Of a stretch of 64,000 nt of DNA, positions 47,248 through 56,600 are shown one piece after another. Under the pieces are notes generated by a model. It had not been told where the DNA came from. It searched no databases and saw nothing but the letters and a program-made list of their open reading frames with translations. Location: the NCBI RefSeq assembly GCF_002101375.1, contig NZ_CP015207.1, positions 62,001 through 126,000 on the forward strand, read 5' to 3'. Source of the stretch: Sporosarcina ureae (GTDB taxonomy: Bacteria > Bacillota > Bacilli > Bacillales_A > Planococcaceae). The number at the start of each line of letters is the position of its first letter. Positions within the stretch are counted from its first letter, which is position 1. The position numbers and the translations under genes are program-made.

Positions 47248-48039
47248 ATGGCTAATAACAACAACCCAAAAACAGAAAGTCATGATCCAGGACGTAGAAA
47301 CTTTCTGAAGAACACCGGTCTAGTTGTAGGTGGCGTGGCAGGTGGATCTTTACTTGGTGGTTTATTCACGAATCAAATGAAATCGGATGAGGGGAAAAAA
47401 GGGAAAAGTGAAGACGCTGTCAAAGTAGATCCGGCCCATGCACGGGTGTTTTTCGGTCGTTTCGAAGACTTCATCGTACTGGCAACGGCTACGGAACTGA
47501 TTTTCCCTGAAGACGACAACGGCCCGGGAGCTATCGGGCTGGATGTACCGTATTTTATCGATAAACAACTGGCAGGGACTTGGGGCATAAATGGTGACGA
47601 CTATCGTCAAGCACCTTTTACCAATTTGGAAGGTTTGAAGAAAATCGAGAAGGCTGATGAAAAAGTCAATCATTCACGGGCGAACCGAGGGAAAATTTTC
47701 TTGGAAGGTTTACGCTTGATGAATGCAGAAAGTATGAAACGGTTTGACGCTTCTTTTGACCAAGCTACTGAAGAGCAACAACATGAAATTATGAGTGATC
47801 TTGAAGCAGGTAAGCTCGACATGAAATCTATTCCTTCAGACGCGTTCTTTGCGCTACTTAAGCAGGCTACATTAGAAGGTGCGTTTTCGGATCCTTTGTA
47901 CGGTGGGAATAAAAACATGGACGGTTGGCGTATGAAAGAATTTGCTGGAGCTCGTCCATCTTACGCAGACGTCATTGAAAGTGAAGAATTTGTTAAACTG
48001 GATCCAATTAGTTTGACGGACTATCAAAGAAAGAAATAA
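47248..48039 (+). CDS. Gluconate 2-dehydrogenase subunit 3 family protein with Tat signal
   Basis: A 263-residue partner subunit of a GMC oxidoreductase. Residues 17-50 form a twin-arginine signal (GRRNFLKNTGLVVGG), then a Gly-rich hydrophobic stretch; the rest matches the gluconate_2-dh3 family (ELIFPEDDNGPGA, NLEGLKK, GAFSDPLYGGNKNMDGW). The ATG at 47248 follows TAGGAGTGA. The large subunit is encoded 27 bases downstream and has no own signal, so it is probably carried out together with this one. A cytochrome c subunit, present in classical gluconate dehydrogenase, is missing here. Confidence 0.85.
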   Translation: MANNNNPKTESHDPGRRNFLKNTGLVVGGVAGGSLLGGLFTNQMKSDEGKKGKSEDAVKVDPAHARVFFGRFEDFIVLATATELIFPEDDNGPGAIGLDVPYFIDKQLAGTWGINGDDYRQAPFTNLEGLKKIEKADEKVNHSRANRGKIFLEGLRLMNAESMKRFDASFDQATEEQQHEIMSDLEAGKLDMKSIPSDAFFALLKQATLEGAFSDPLYGGNKNMDGWRMKEFAGARPSYADVIESEEFVKLDPISLTDYQRKK

Positions 48040-48066
48040 ATTCAACATTTTCAGGAGGTAGAAGGT

Positions 48067-49824
48067 ATGGCAGAAGAACTAAAGAAAGTGGACGTTGTAA
48101 TTGTGGGGACTGGCTGGGCTGGTGGAATTACTGCTGCTGAACTCACAAAAAAAGGATACAAAGTGGTGGCGCTTGAAAGAGGTAAGGAACAATCACGGGA
48201 TGATTTCATCGGGGCGAAAGATGAATTAAAATATTCCATTCGTTACGATATGATGCAAGATCTATCCAAAGATACAGTAACAGCAAGAGGTAGTATGAAA
48301 GAAACCGCGAAGCCAGTACGAAATAATAACTATGCGCGCTTTGGAAATGATACAGGCGGGGCAAGTGTCCACTGGAATGGCGTAAGTTTGCGCTGGTTGC
48401 CGTATGATTTTGAGATTCATAGTCAAACGGTGGAAAAGTATGGTGCGAAAAAGATTCCAGAAAATTGTACAATTCAAGACTGGGGTATTACATACGACGA
48501 ACTAGAACCGTATTATGATAAATTCGAAAAAACAGCTGGCGTTTCTGGCGAGGAAAACCCTGTCGGACCTCCACGTTCGGATAAGTATCCGAATCCACCT
48601 TTGAAAACGACGCCATCGATTGAATTGTTTAAAAAAGCTTCGACAAATCTTGGGTATCACCCATATCGTTTACCAGCTGCCAATATGTCGGAGTCGTATA
48701 CAAATCCAGACGGCGAGACGATCAATGCGTGTATGTACTGTGCGTTCTGTGAAGAGTATGGCTGTGATTTCGGTGCCAAAGGCGATCCAATCGTTACAGT
48801 ATTGGAGACTGCTAGAAAGACAGGGAACTTTGAAATTCGGAATGAATCCACAGTGACTGAAGTCATTCATGATGGAACGAAAGCGATCGGGTTAAAATAT
48901 ATTGATAATATTACAGGTACTGAATATATCCAACCTGCGGATATTGTCGTGTTAGCCGGATTTGTCTTTACAAATAATAAATTATTATTAAAGTCTAAAA
49001 TAGGCAAGCCGTATAATCCCGAAACGCAAGAAGGTGTAATCGGGAAAAACTTTACAGGTCACTTTAGTAATATTAGTACCTACATAGGTGCACGGGGCTT
49101 CTTTGATAATGAAAAGTGGAATTTATCTATGGGTACAGGTGCACTAGGGGCAAAAGTGGATGATTTTGCAGGAGATAACGTGGATCATACAGATCTTGAC
49201 TTCCTTCACGGCTATGAAATTCGCTATTACCATTTAGGTCAGCGTCCGATTGATAATAACCATGTGCCAGTGGGGACACCTGCTTGGGGTAAAGAATACA
49301 AAGAGAAAAATTTGTTTTATCATAACCGCAGCTTGATTATTCGAGCGAAGACTGCTTTCTTGCCTAACCGTTATACGTACCTGGATTTGGATCCTACGTA
49401 CAAAGACGAGCTAGGAGATCCACTAATACGTGCAACTGTGCATTATGAAGAGCAAGACATAAAGCGCGCACAACATGGCGTGGAAACGTGTAAAGAAATT
49501 ATGACAGAAATGGGTGCGGATATCATTGACTTGGTCGACGTACCGGATGATGTGAAGTTTGATAGCAAGTTCTACACAAACCACTTCCTTGGCGGTGCGA
49601 TAATGGGTGAAGATCCTAAAACATCCGCTGTCAACACGTACTCGCAAATGTGGGATATGGAAAACTTGTTCGTGCTGGGTGGATCTTCCTTCCCTCATAA
49701 CAGTAACCATGATCCTACCGAAACGATCGGTGCATTCGCTTACCGTGCTTCAGAAGGTATGATCGACTATCTTGGTGGCGAGGGTGGTTTGTTAGTGGAA
49801 GCTAAACAAACGAGCAAAGCTTAA
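48067..49824 (+). CDS. GMC family FAD oxidoreductase (gluconate 2-dehydrogenase-like large subunit)
   Basis: A 585-residue flavoprotein. The FAD motif is VVIVGTGWAGGITAAEL ending in VALERG; GGASVHWNGVSLRW and the C-terminal GGSSFPHNSNHDPTETIGAFA with its catalytic His are typical of the gluconate/sorbitol dehydrogenase branch. CXXC-like clusters in NACMYCAFCEEYGCDFG are also seen in that branch. It would oxidise a sugar, sugar acid or alcohol outside the membrane; the exact substrate is unknown. A terminator follows. Confidence 0.88.
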   Translation: MAEELKKVDVVIVGTGWAGGITAAELTKKGYKVVALERGKEQSRDDFIGAKDELKYSIRYDMMQDLSKDTVTARGSMKETAKPVRNNNYARFGNDTGGASVHWNGVSLRWLPYDFEIHSQTVEKYGAKKIPENCTIQDWGITYDELEPYYDKFEKTAGVSGEENPVGPPRSDKYPNPPLKTTPSIELFKKASTNLGYHPYRLPAANMSESYTNPDGETINACMYCAFCEEYGCDFGAKGDPIVTVLETARKTGNFEIRNESTVTEVIHDGTKAIGLKYIDNITGTEYIQPADIVVLAGFVFTNNKLLLKSKIGKPYNPETQEGVIGKNFTGHFSNISTYIGARGFFDNEKWNLSMGTGALGAKVDDFAGDNVDHTDLDFLHGYEIRYYHLGQRPIDNNHVPVGTPAWGKEYKEKNLFYHNRSLIIRAKTAFLPNRYTYLDLDPTYKDELGDPLIRATVHYEEQDIKRAQHGVETCKEIMTEMGADIIDLVDVPDDVKFDSKFYTNHFLGGAIMGEDPKTSAVNTYSQMWDMENLFVLGGSSFPHNSNHDPTETIGAFAYRASEGMIDYLGGEGGLLVEAKQTSKA

Positions 49825-49855
49825 TTTCACACTAGCATGTATGAATGCCTATTAT

Positions 49856-49894
49856 AATAGCCTAGCGTCGCAAATGCGATGCTAGGCTATTTTT
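49856..49894. terminator. Terminator after the GMC gene
   Basis: AATAGCCTAGC and GCTAGGCTATT pair around GTCGCAAATGCGAT, then TTTT. It also lies just after the end of convergent rluF. Confidence 0.88.
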
Positions 49895-49900
49895 AAAATA

Positions 49901-50599
49901 TCATGATTTTAACTTCGCTATCTCTTCTTCAGTCAAGTAACGCCACTGACCGCGTTCCAATGATCCAAGCTCAATATGCTTGATGCGAACTCTTTGCAAG
50001 TGCGTCACGGTATATTGAAACCGTCTGCACATTCTGCGGATTTGTCGATTCAATCCTTGCGTTAACGTAATACGAAACGTGAAGTCGTCTAACGGAGTTA
50101 CAGGGCAAGAGTTAGTAGTCGTATAGCTTTTCGTTCTGGGATTATAAATATTTACCCCGTTTGATAAGTCTTCTATAAAAGTATGCGTCAGTTTTTTATC
50201 GACTGTCACCACATACTCTTTTTCCTGATGGTTTTCGTCTTTCATTAACTCATTTACAATACTTCCATCATTGGTTAATAAAATTAGACCTTCTGTTTCT
50301 TTATCCAAACGTCCCACAGGAAATATACGTTCAGGATACGATATAAAATCGATAATATTATCCGCAATAGTAGGCGAAGCGGTACAAGTAATCCCACTTG
50401 GTTTATTAAGTAGTATATATAGGTCTTGTGCGTTGTGCGTGATGGAGTGCCCGTCTACTTCAACCTGATCATGCTCTTCAACAAAATAGACATGCGATGC
50501 AATGTTGCCGTTAACAAGCACTTTTTCAGCCGTAATATAGCGCTCTGCTTGTCTTCTGGAACAGAATCCCGAAGAACTAATATATTGATTCAATCTCAA
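49901..50599 (-). CDS. rluF: RluF-like rRNA pseudouridine synthase
   Basis: A 232-residue protein with an N-terminal S4 domain (MRLNQYISSSGFCSRRQAERYI) and a pseudouridine synthase domain whose catalytic Asp is in FPVGRLDKETEGLILLTND; LTQGLNRQIRRMC is the second family motif. It resembles RluF, which modifies 23S rRNA, more than RsuA or RluB, judged by IVDFISYP-like spacing and the C-terminal LGQW segment. It begins with TTG behind GAGGAG. The exact target base is not certain. Confidence 0.85.
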   Translation of the reverse strand: MRLNQYISSSGFCSRRQAERYITAEKVLVNGNIASHVYFVEEHDQVEVDGHSITHNAQDLYILLNKPSGITCTASPTIADNIIDFISYPERIFPVGRLDKETEGLILLTNDGSIVNELMKDENHQEKEYVVTVDKKLTHTFIEDLSNGVNIYNPRTKSYTTTNSCPVTPLDDFTFRITLTQGLNRQIRRMCRRFQYTVTHLQRVRIKHIELGSLERGQWRYLTEEEIAKLKS

Positions 50600-50751
50600 C
50601 GTGTCCGCTCCTCGTCTATCTACGTGTTTCTTCTATTATAACACGTTTGCTCTTTCGTAGAATGCCTTCGTATTGTTATATTATACTAGTAGTGTGCGAA
50701 GTTAAACCTGTTCATTAAATTACAAAACGTAGAAATTAGGAGGGGCTGCCA

Positions 50752-51273
50752 ATGAATATTGAAATCATGCCAGTAACCGAACCAACATCCATGCTAGTGA
50801 ATACGCTCAATCGATGGGGGAACGACGTGAATTTAAAGTCATTGTCTCAACCTAATCCAAGTAAAGAAGAATTGGAACGAGAAAAGGTTTTGACTATTGA
50901 AGATGTACACCGTCGTTTGAAATACCAACATCTATTCCTGATCTATTTGGAAAATCAGCTGATCGGGGAAATGAGCTACACGGTGGACCCTGAGCATTTA
51001 TTTAGAAAAGAAACTGGGACGGCGTGGATCAGCATTTCCATTGGCGAGCCTGAATGCCGTGGGAAAGGAATTGGTTTTATCGCTTTAGCGTACTTAGAAG
51101 AGCAAGTTAGAAAGCGTGGTCTTCAACGAATCGAGCTAGGCGTGTTTGAATTTAATACACCCGCTTTGAAGCTTTATAAGAAGTTAGGATATCAAGAAAT
51201 TGGACGCATAGAAAACTTCACGTATTATGATGGAAAAATGCGGGCTGATATTCGTATGGAAAAGCGTATGTAA
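50752..51273 (+). CDS. GNAT family N-acetyltransferase
   Basis: A 173-residue acetyltransferase. The acetyl-CoA loop is PECRGKGIGFIALAYLEE and the C-terminal motif GVFEFNTPALKLYKKLGYQEIG is typical. TAGGAGGGGC precedes ATG. Substrate unknown; similar proteins act on ribosomal protein N-termini or on small molecules. Confidence 0.85.
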   Translation: MNIEIMPVTEPTSMLVNTLNRWGNDVNLKSLSQPNPSKEELEREKVLTIEDVHRRLKYQHLFLIYLENQLIGEMSYTVDPEHLFRKETGTAWISISIGEPECRGKGIGFIALAYLEEQVRKRGLQRIELGVFEFNTPALKLYKKLGYQEIGRIENFTYYDGKMRADIRMEKRM

Positions 51274-51390
51274 TTTGATAAGTAAGTACACGCGTTACAT
51301 GAGAATTACATCACTTGTTAATGAATTCCAAGTTGGATATTTTAATTGTTATTCAAACGATTCGTTCCAGTACCTGGTACTTTTCATCAG

Positions 51391-51424
51391 CATTTCCCGT
51401 ATTGTATAAGGTATGGGAAATTTT
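51391..51424 (+). terminator. Weak terminator after the GNAT gene
   Basis: ATTTCCC and GGGAAAT pair (with an inner GTAT/GTAT), followed by TTTTA. Confidence 0.45.
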
Positions 51425-51546
51425 AAAGGTGTCATGGAGTGCAGTAAGAAATAGTGAATAGACCGCAAATGCGCCAGATTGCGAAATCACTATTTCAAGT
51501 TTGAGTAGTTTTTAATGGCATCGTTGGATCATAGGGAGGGAAAGCG

Positions 51547-51858
51547 ATGGAAGGTTTACTATTAACTGTATTCATCTTAATAATCATATCGCTTAACGTT
51601 GCTTCTTTTATGTTTTTCAAAAAGGGGAAATTAAATCTTATGATTGCAGGAATTATGATGATGATTCTTGCTCCTGTTCTTGGTTTTTCAAGTGGCGCAT
51701 TATTTCTCCATTTCTATGATTGGAGTTCAGGGGGAACAGGAGAGGGTGCAGGCTATGGTGGCGCTTTTTTAGGTTTGATAACCTTGGTTAATGGGATTCT
51801 ACTAGTATTGATTGGAATAGTTATGTTTATTATAAAAGTCATCACAAAACGACGTTGA
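51547..51858 (+). CDS. Hypothetical small membrane protein
   Basis: A 103-residue protein with three hydrophobic segments (about 3-22, 30-54, 72-98) and a Gly/Ser-rich loop DWSSGGTGEGAGYGGAF between the second and third; it ends in a basic VITKRR. AGGGAGGGAAAGCG precedes ATG. Not recognised. It probably forms a unit with the next gene, which starts 116 bases later. Confidence 0.6.
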   Translation: MEGLLLTVFILIIISLNVASFMFFKKGKLNLMIAGIMMMILAPVLGFSSGALFLHFYDWSSGGTGEGAGYGGAFLGLITLVNGILLVLIGIVMFIIKVITKRR

Positions 51859-51974
51859 TCTTTCCTTATGACAGAAATGCGCGCAATTGCTTTATAAGTG
51901 ATTGCGTCTATATCGCAATCGAGCCAAATGGATATACTAAACAGCACATTAGTCAGAAGATAAAGGAGATTTAT

Positions 51975-52568
51975 ATGAATACAAAACGTAAAAGGAAGAT
52001 CTTAGGAATAGGCTCGGGAATATTTATTATACTTGTCATAGCTTTCATATCTTGGTATTATCCATTGTCGCTTCTTAGCATCGATCAAAGCTTTGCCTAT
52101 AGTCCCGACACGGAAACCCATAATGGCAAAACCTATGAAGAAGAGATTGGCGAGTTTAAAGCTGCCTACGAGAAGGATCTGAAAATGGATTTAGAAAGTA
52201 ATAATTACAATCCTACGGTAAATCGAACTCAATTTATTCTTCCGATTTTTGAACAACAATGGTTGATCGGTATGGACTCCAAAACAATTGACAAAGATAA
52301 ACTCGATAGAATGCTTTTCGACGTACAACAGGCAAGAAATACCCTGTTAGACCTTGTCTCTGAAGGAGATTATTCAAGAGAAGAAAGAGTATACCTAGTT
52401 GATAGCATAAATAATTTCCTAAAGTTAGAAGATAGTATTAGATTTATAAGAACCGGAACATATTTTTCAAGAAGTGATTTGCATAGGTTGTTAGGTAATT
52501 TACAAGCAGAGTTCTGGGCGGGGTTTGATTACTATACCACCGTTTTTTATGATGCATCTCATACATAA
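51975..52568 (+). CDS. Hypothetical membrane-anchored protein
   Basis: A 197-residue protein with a basic start (MNTKRKRKIL), one membrane segment (about 11-32) and an extracellular helical domain with many charged residues. AAAGGAG lies 6 bases before the ATG at 51975. Not recognised; similar layouts are seen in secreted or anchored proteins of unknown role. Confidence 0.6.
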   Translation: MNTKRKRKILGIGSGIFIILVIAFISWYYPLSLLSIDQSFAYSPDTETHNGKTYEEEIGEFKAAYEKDLKMDLESNNYNPTVNRTQFILPIFEQQWLIGMDSKTIDKDKLDRMLFDVQQARNTLLDLVSEGDYSREERVYLVDSINNFLKLEDSIRFIRTGTYFSRSDLHRLLGNLQAEFWAGFDYYTTVFYDASHT

Positions 52569-52738
52569 AAGCTTGAAGTAATTGGGTGCTTTTATCATAA
52601 AACGAATTTGCGCATATCTAAAACAATCGGGCCGTTATGTTGACACCATCTTATAACTATACTGTGAAAATGCAGTCTGAATGGTAAAGTAGAATGATTT
52701 CACTAATTAAAGGTAATGGGCTTATTTTTATAAGAAGC

Positions 52739-52776
52739 AAAAAAACGATTGAACAAGTGTCCAATCGTTTTTTATG
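52739..52776. terminator. Bidirectional terminator between two convergent units
   Basis: AAAAAACGATTG and CAATCGTTTTTT pair around AACAAGTGTC; T-runs on both strands. Confidence 0.88.
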
Positions 52777-52780
52777 CATA

Positions 52781-53986
52781 TTATTCAGTTGGAACGATAA
52801 AATCACGTCGGCGAATTAATGCAAATAGTGCACCAAGTCCTAACAAAGTTGCTGCCAAGATAAATGTTATTCTGACATCCCAAAGCTCAGCAATGGCTCC
52901 GAAAGTTAATGATGAAATACCGAACAAGAGTGATAGTATAGTGCTTTGCACGGCATGAATTTTAGGAAGCTGGTCAGTAGTTGCAGATTTTTGAAGCAAT
53001 GTCTCACTTACAATACTTTTTAATTGTTGAACAACACCGTTCAGAATAACAAGTAGAATGGAAATCCACGGAATGGCGGTTACTCCGAAAAGAAGAGTGA
53101 CGCCGCTAATGCCAAATGATAACACAATAAGCAAGCGTTTCAGGTTGTTTTCAATCCCAATTACAAATCTTGAGCAGATGACTCCTCCAATTATCATACC
53201 TAAGAAGAAAGCTGTATTAATGTAACCCCACCAAGCTTCTGTCTGACCTAGAACTTCTGCCACGAAGATGTAAAGGATCGAAGCAATCCATACAACATTG
53301 GCAATTGCTTCAAAAATGATGACCACATGAAGACTCCTAAAAAGCGGGTTTCTCCATACAATCTTCCAGCCTTCGGTTAGCTCACTCCTCCATTTACCTG
53401 TACACTCTTTTTTATGGAATGGTGTGGGATCGTAAATACAGAACATCATCATCGTTGCAATTATATACAAACTACCTGTACCGAAAATAATAAATTGTCC
53501 ACTCATTAATGCGACAGCTATTCCTCCCAGTGCCCAGCCTCCTAAATTCATTGTTTCAGAGACGATCGAGAAGAAACTGTTCGCTTTCACAAGTCGTTCT
53601 TTTGGCACTAAGCGTGGTAGCATAGCACGGCTTGCCGGCGATGCCCAGCCATCCAAAAACGCAATACACCCAACAAACGTTAGAATGATGAATAGATCGG
53701 TTATTGTTTCAGAAATTAATAAAAGCGATAGAGCAACCAATAGAATGGTCTTACTGACTTGTGAATAAACGAGCAATGTCTTTAAAGGAAAACGATTGAT
53801 CAACCACGGAGAGATCATCCCACTAATAAAACGACCGAACATATTGATGAAAGGTACCAATGCTAATGCAAAAGGTGACTCCGTGAGTGTATACAAAAAA
53901 GAGATGATACCGACAATATAAAAAACATCACCTAGACTAGCCAGTGATTGGCCCATCCATAGAAAACGAAACGATTGATTTTTCAT
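52781..53986 (-). CDS. MFS transporter (MFS_3/EntS-like)
   Basis: A 401-residue permease with about 11-12 hydrophobic segments. The N-terminal FRFLWMGQSLASLGDVFYIVG and the SPASRAMLPRLVPKERLVKANSF stretch are typical of the MFS_3 (EntS/DHA3) group, often drug or siderophore exporters. Starts at 53986 with ATG behind AAGGGGTAGTAAGA. Substrate unknown. Confidence 0.85.
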   Translation of the reverse strand: MKNQSFRFLWMGQSLASLGDVFYIVGIISFLYTLTESPFALALVPFINMFGRFISGMISPWLINRFPLKTLLVYSQVSKTILLVALSLLLISETITDLFIILTFVGCIAFLDGWASPASRAMLPRLVPKERLVKANSFFSIVSETMNLGGWALGGIAVALMSGQFIIFGTGSLYIIATMMMFCIYDPTPFHKKECTGKWRSELTEGWKIVWRNPLFRSLHVVIIFEAIANVVWIASILYIFVAEVLGQTEAWWGYINTAFFLGMIIGGVICSRFVIGIENNLKRLLIVLSFGISGVTLLFGVTAIPWISILLVILNGVVQQLKSIVSETLLQKSATTDQLPKIHAVQSTILSLLFGISSLTFGAIAELWDVRITFILAATLLGLGALFALIRRRDFIVPTE

Positions 53987-54634
53987 TCTTACTACCCCTT
54001 TACTATCAAATTAAAATCTGATTTCTTAGGGTAGTTTTACACTCGTATTATTCCTCCTTTACATTAAGAACCACTTCATACATAGAATTCAAAAAAGATT
54101 AACAAAGGGATTGCTATCGAAAAGAAGAGTAGTAAGAATGAAAGAAATTTCATATTAGTCAAATTATATCAATTGCTAGAATGTAATGCCATACGATTAA
54201 AAATTATTGTATGCAAAAACCAATTACTACATTATTTTTAATGCATTAGGGGAGATAAAAAACATGACCGTTTCTCCATCGAGTATGATTGATTCACAAG
54301 TATTCGAGCTTATATCGCAATGAGGCCAAATCGTGGGATAAGAGAGAAACACCCCTATGGTGCATCTTGATGCGCTTAATACTACCTTTACTTTAATATC
54401 TTTCTCCAATAATACGGAGAGAGGAGTTATTATTGGTGCATTTGACGAACCGTTCAGAAGTCATTCGATGGCCAGTAAACGGTTGTGCGCGCGCTGGTTG
54501 GGTTGGTTGCAGCCGTGATTTGGCTATTACTATGGGTATATTCTTTGCCACACCTTTCTTTTGAGATACCAACAGCTCAATAGTATATTACCTACATAAG
54601 GTACATGAAAATAAGAGAGTACTATATGTAGTAA
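53987..54634. other. Long gap with possible gene remnants
   Basis: The gap holds no convincing intact gene. Around 54493-54590 a frame lacking a start reads VVRALVGLVAAVIWLLLWVY, a membrane-helix-like stretch, while the neighbouring frame at about 54469 has MASKRL followed by a break; this may be a frameshifted small membrane protein. A stretch near 54309-54331 (ATATCGCAATGAGGCCAAAT) resembles one at about 51912-51931. Confidence 0.35.
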
Positions 54635-54683
54635 TTGACAATTATTTAAATAGTTTATATTATATGAGTATATGTTCATATAT
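54635..54683 (+). promoter_or_regulatory. Promoter and ArsR/CzrA-type operator of czrA-czcD
   Basis: TTGACA (54635-54640), 17 bp, TATTAT (54658-54663). Overlapping the -10 is the imperfect palindrome ATATGA..TATATG..TTCATAT (54662-54681), which resembles known CzrA/SmtB operators. Binding of apo-repressor here should block transcription until Zn2+ binds. Confidence 0.7.
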
Positions 54684-54719
54684 GATAACCAGAAACACAT
54701 GATTGGAGAGGAATTGAAA

Positions 54720-55055
54720 ATGAGCGAAGAAACAAATAGTGACCAGTCTTTGGAAGAAAACACGCAACATTTGGATGAAGAAACACTTTTCGTTGTCTCC
54801 CAAACGTTTAAGGCATTAAGCGATCCGACGAGAATCCGGATCTTAAATTTATTGTGCAAGGAAGAACACTCAGTGAATGATATCGCTGAAACATTAAATT
54901 TAAGTCAGTCATCGGTCTCACATCAATTGCGTTTTTTAAAAAACTTGCGGCTGGTGAAATTTAGAAGAGCAGGGACGACCTTTTATTATTCAGAAGATGA
55001 CCATCACGTAATGAATTTATTGAAACAGGCAATTGAGCACGCGACTCATAATTAA
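54720..55055 (+). CDS. czrA: Zinc/cobalt-sensing ArsR family repressor, CzrA-like
   Basis: A 111-residue winged-helix repressor with ADPTR-like [13 protein letters not shown], recognition helix [21 protein letters not shown] and a C-terminal helix with [18 protein letters not shown]. The Asp/His and His/His pattern there is the alpha-5 zinc/cobalt site of CzrA-type sensors. The ATG at 54720 follows GAGAGGA. It lies 20 bases before czcD and a matching operator precedes it. Confidence 0.9.
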   Translation: MSEETNSDQSLEENTQHLDEETLFVVSQTFKALSDPTRIRILNLLCKEEHSVNDIAETLNLSQSSVSHQLRFLKNLRLVKFRRAGTTFYYSEDDHHVMNLLKQAIEHATHN

Positions 55056-55075
55056 CAACACGGAGGGATTATTCA

Positions 55076-56029
55076 GTGGGACTTGACCAAGGACACGACC
55101 ATGCGCATGGTGCGAATAAAAAAGTATTATTGATTTCCTTCCTCATCATTACTTTATATATGATTGTGGAAGCGATCGGCGGATTTTTGACGAACAGTCT
55201 TGCCTTATTGGCAGATGCCGGTCATATGTTAAGCGATTCTATTTCATTAGCGATTGCATTGATTGCATTTAAGTTCGGGGAAAAAGTTGCAAGTAAAAGC
55301 AAGACATTCGGCTATAAGAGGTTCGAGATCTTAGCCGCTGTGTTAAATGGAATCATATTGATTGTTATCGCTTTGTTCATTTTCTTTGAAGCAGTAAAAC
55401 GCTTTGCAAATCCTCCTGAAGTTGCGACAATAGGCATGCTGATTGTTAGCAGCATCGGGTTGGCCGTAAATATTTTAGTTGCATGGATTATGATGCGCGG
55501 CAGCGATGTGGAAGAGAACTTGAATATGAAAGGCGCTTACCTGCATGTCATGAGCGATATGTTAGGTTCAATCGGAGCGATTGCTGCAGCGCTGCTTATG
55601 ATGTTCTTTGGATGGGGCTGGGCCGATCCGTTAGCGAGTGTTATTGTAGCGGCATTGGTTTTACGCAGCGGTTACTTTGTATCGAAGTCAGGGCTGCATG
55701 TGTTAATGGAAGGCGTGCCTCAAAATGTGAAGATGAATGAACTTATTCATACGCTCCGCAATGCGCAGGGCATCATCAGTGTTCATGATTTACACGTTTG
55801 GTCCATAACGAGCGGTTTAAATGCACTTTCTTGCCACGCCGTAGTGAACGATCAAATGACGATTGCGGAAAGTGAGCAATTGCTTCGCAAAATCGAACAT
55901 GATTTATTGCACCAAAACATTCATCACGTTACTATTCAATTGGAAACATCGGCCCATCAGCATGACGATTCAATCTTATGCCAAGTGAAACCTGAATCGT
56001 CGGGAGGCCACCATCATCACCATCATTAA
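55076..56029 (+). CDS. czcD: Cation diffusion facilitator CzcD with His-rich ends
   Basis: A 317-residue CDF exporter with six membrane segments. The metal-binding HxxxD motifs appear in LADAGHMLSDSISLA (TM2) and HVMSDMLGSIGA (TM5). The N-terminus (GHDHAHG) and the last residues (GGHHHHHH) are His-rich; the C-terminus ends with six consecutive histidines. It exports Zn2+/Co2+/Cd2+ in exchange for protons. GTG start behind CGGAGGGATT. Forms an operon with czrA. Confidence 0.92.
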   Translation: MGLDQGHDHAHGANKKVLLISFLIITLYMIVEAIGGFLTNSLALLADAGHMLSDSISLAIALIAFKFGEKVASKSKTFGYKRFEILAAVLNGIILIVIALFIFFEAVKRFANPPEVATIGMLIVSSIGLAVNILVAWIMMRGSDVEENLNMKGAYLHVMSDMLGSIGAIAAALLMMFFGWGWADPLASVIVAALVLRSGYFVSKSGLHVLMEGVPQNVKMNELIHTLRNAQGIISVHDLHVWSITSGLNALSCHAVVNDQMTIAESEQLLRKIEHDLLHQNIHHVTIQLETSAHQHDDSILCQVKPESSGGHHHHHH

Positions 56030-56034
56030 GACAG

Positions 56035-56076
56035 TTAGTGACCGGCAGCTGTGTTGCGTAGGTCACTATTTTTTTA
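56035..56076 (+). terminator. Terminator after czcD
   Basis: TAGTGACC and GGTCACTA pair, followed by TTTTTTT. Confidence 0.85.
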
Positions 56077-56197
56077 AGAATGAAACAACATTCGTTGTAT
56101 ACTGTGTAGGGGTATATAATAATGAGTGTAAATAAGCCTGTTTATTGAAATCACATAGAGATATCGCGAACTTTATTTTATGTACTAAATATTAGGG

Positions 56198-56226
56198 TTG
56201 CTTTTTTATTTAATGTCTGTTATATT
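56198..56226 (+). promoter_or_regulatory. Candidate promoter of the cold shock gene
   Basis: TTGCTT (56198-56203), 17 bp, TATATT (56221-56226). The transcript would carry a leader of about 125 bases before the cold shock gene, and such long leaders are typical of csp genes. Confidence 0.5.
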
Positions 56227-56359
56227 TAAAGAGTATTATCTTTGTTCTTTTTCAGATCGAGAATATATTTCATGGAAATATATTTTGTTTTTCGTCTAAA
56301 GTTTTGAGCAAGTATAGTAACATCATTGTGTGGATATCCGCACTAGGAGGCAATTAATT

Positions 56360-56560
56360 ATGGAACAAGGTACAGTGAAATGGTTTAACGCAGAAAAAGG
56401 TTTTGGCTTCATCGAACGCGAAGCAGGGGAAGACGTATTCGTACATTTCTCAGCAATCCAAGGCGACGGTTTCAAATCTTTAGACGAAGGTCAAAGTGTA
56501 ACATTTGAAATCGAACAAGGACAACGTGGCCTACAAGCTACAAACGTTCAAAAAGCTTAA
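56360..56560 (+). CDS. Cold shock protein (CspA/CspB family)
   Basis: A 66-residue single cold-shock domain with [18 protein letters not shown] (RNP1 KGFGFI) and DVFVHFSAI (RNP2). It binds single-stranded RNA and DNA. AGGAGG lies 9 bases before the ATG; the frame is open 10 codons up without similarity. Which csp paralogue it is cannot be said. A terminator follows. Confidence 0.95.
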   Translation: MEQGTVKWFNAEKGFGFIEREAGEDVFVHFSAIQGDGFKSLDEGQSVTFEIEQGQRGLQATNVQKA

Positions 56561-56574
56561 TAACAGCTTGAAGG

Positions 56575-56600
56575 AGACCCTACTTGTAGGGTCTTTTTTT
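56575..56600 (+). terminator. Terminator after the cold shock gene
   Basis: AGACCCTAC and GTAGGGTCT pair around TT, followed by seven T. Confidence 0.9.

Noticed and set aside
54435-54563. 43-codon ORF starting TTG after GAGGAG
   Set aside because: The sequence is low in hydrophobic pattern and looks like a wrong frame of a possible remnant; I keep only the remnant note.
55990-56029. His-tag cloning artefact at the end of czcD
   Set aside because: The His codons are followed by a normal stop, a natural terminator and genomic sequence, so they are native.
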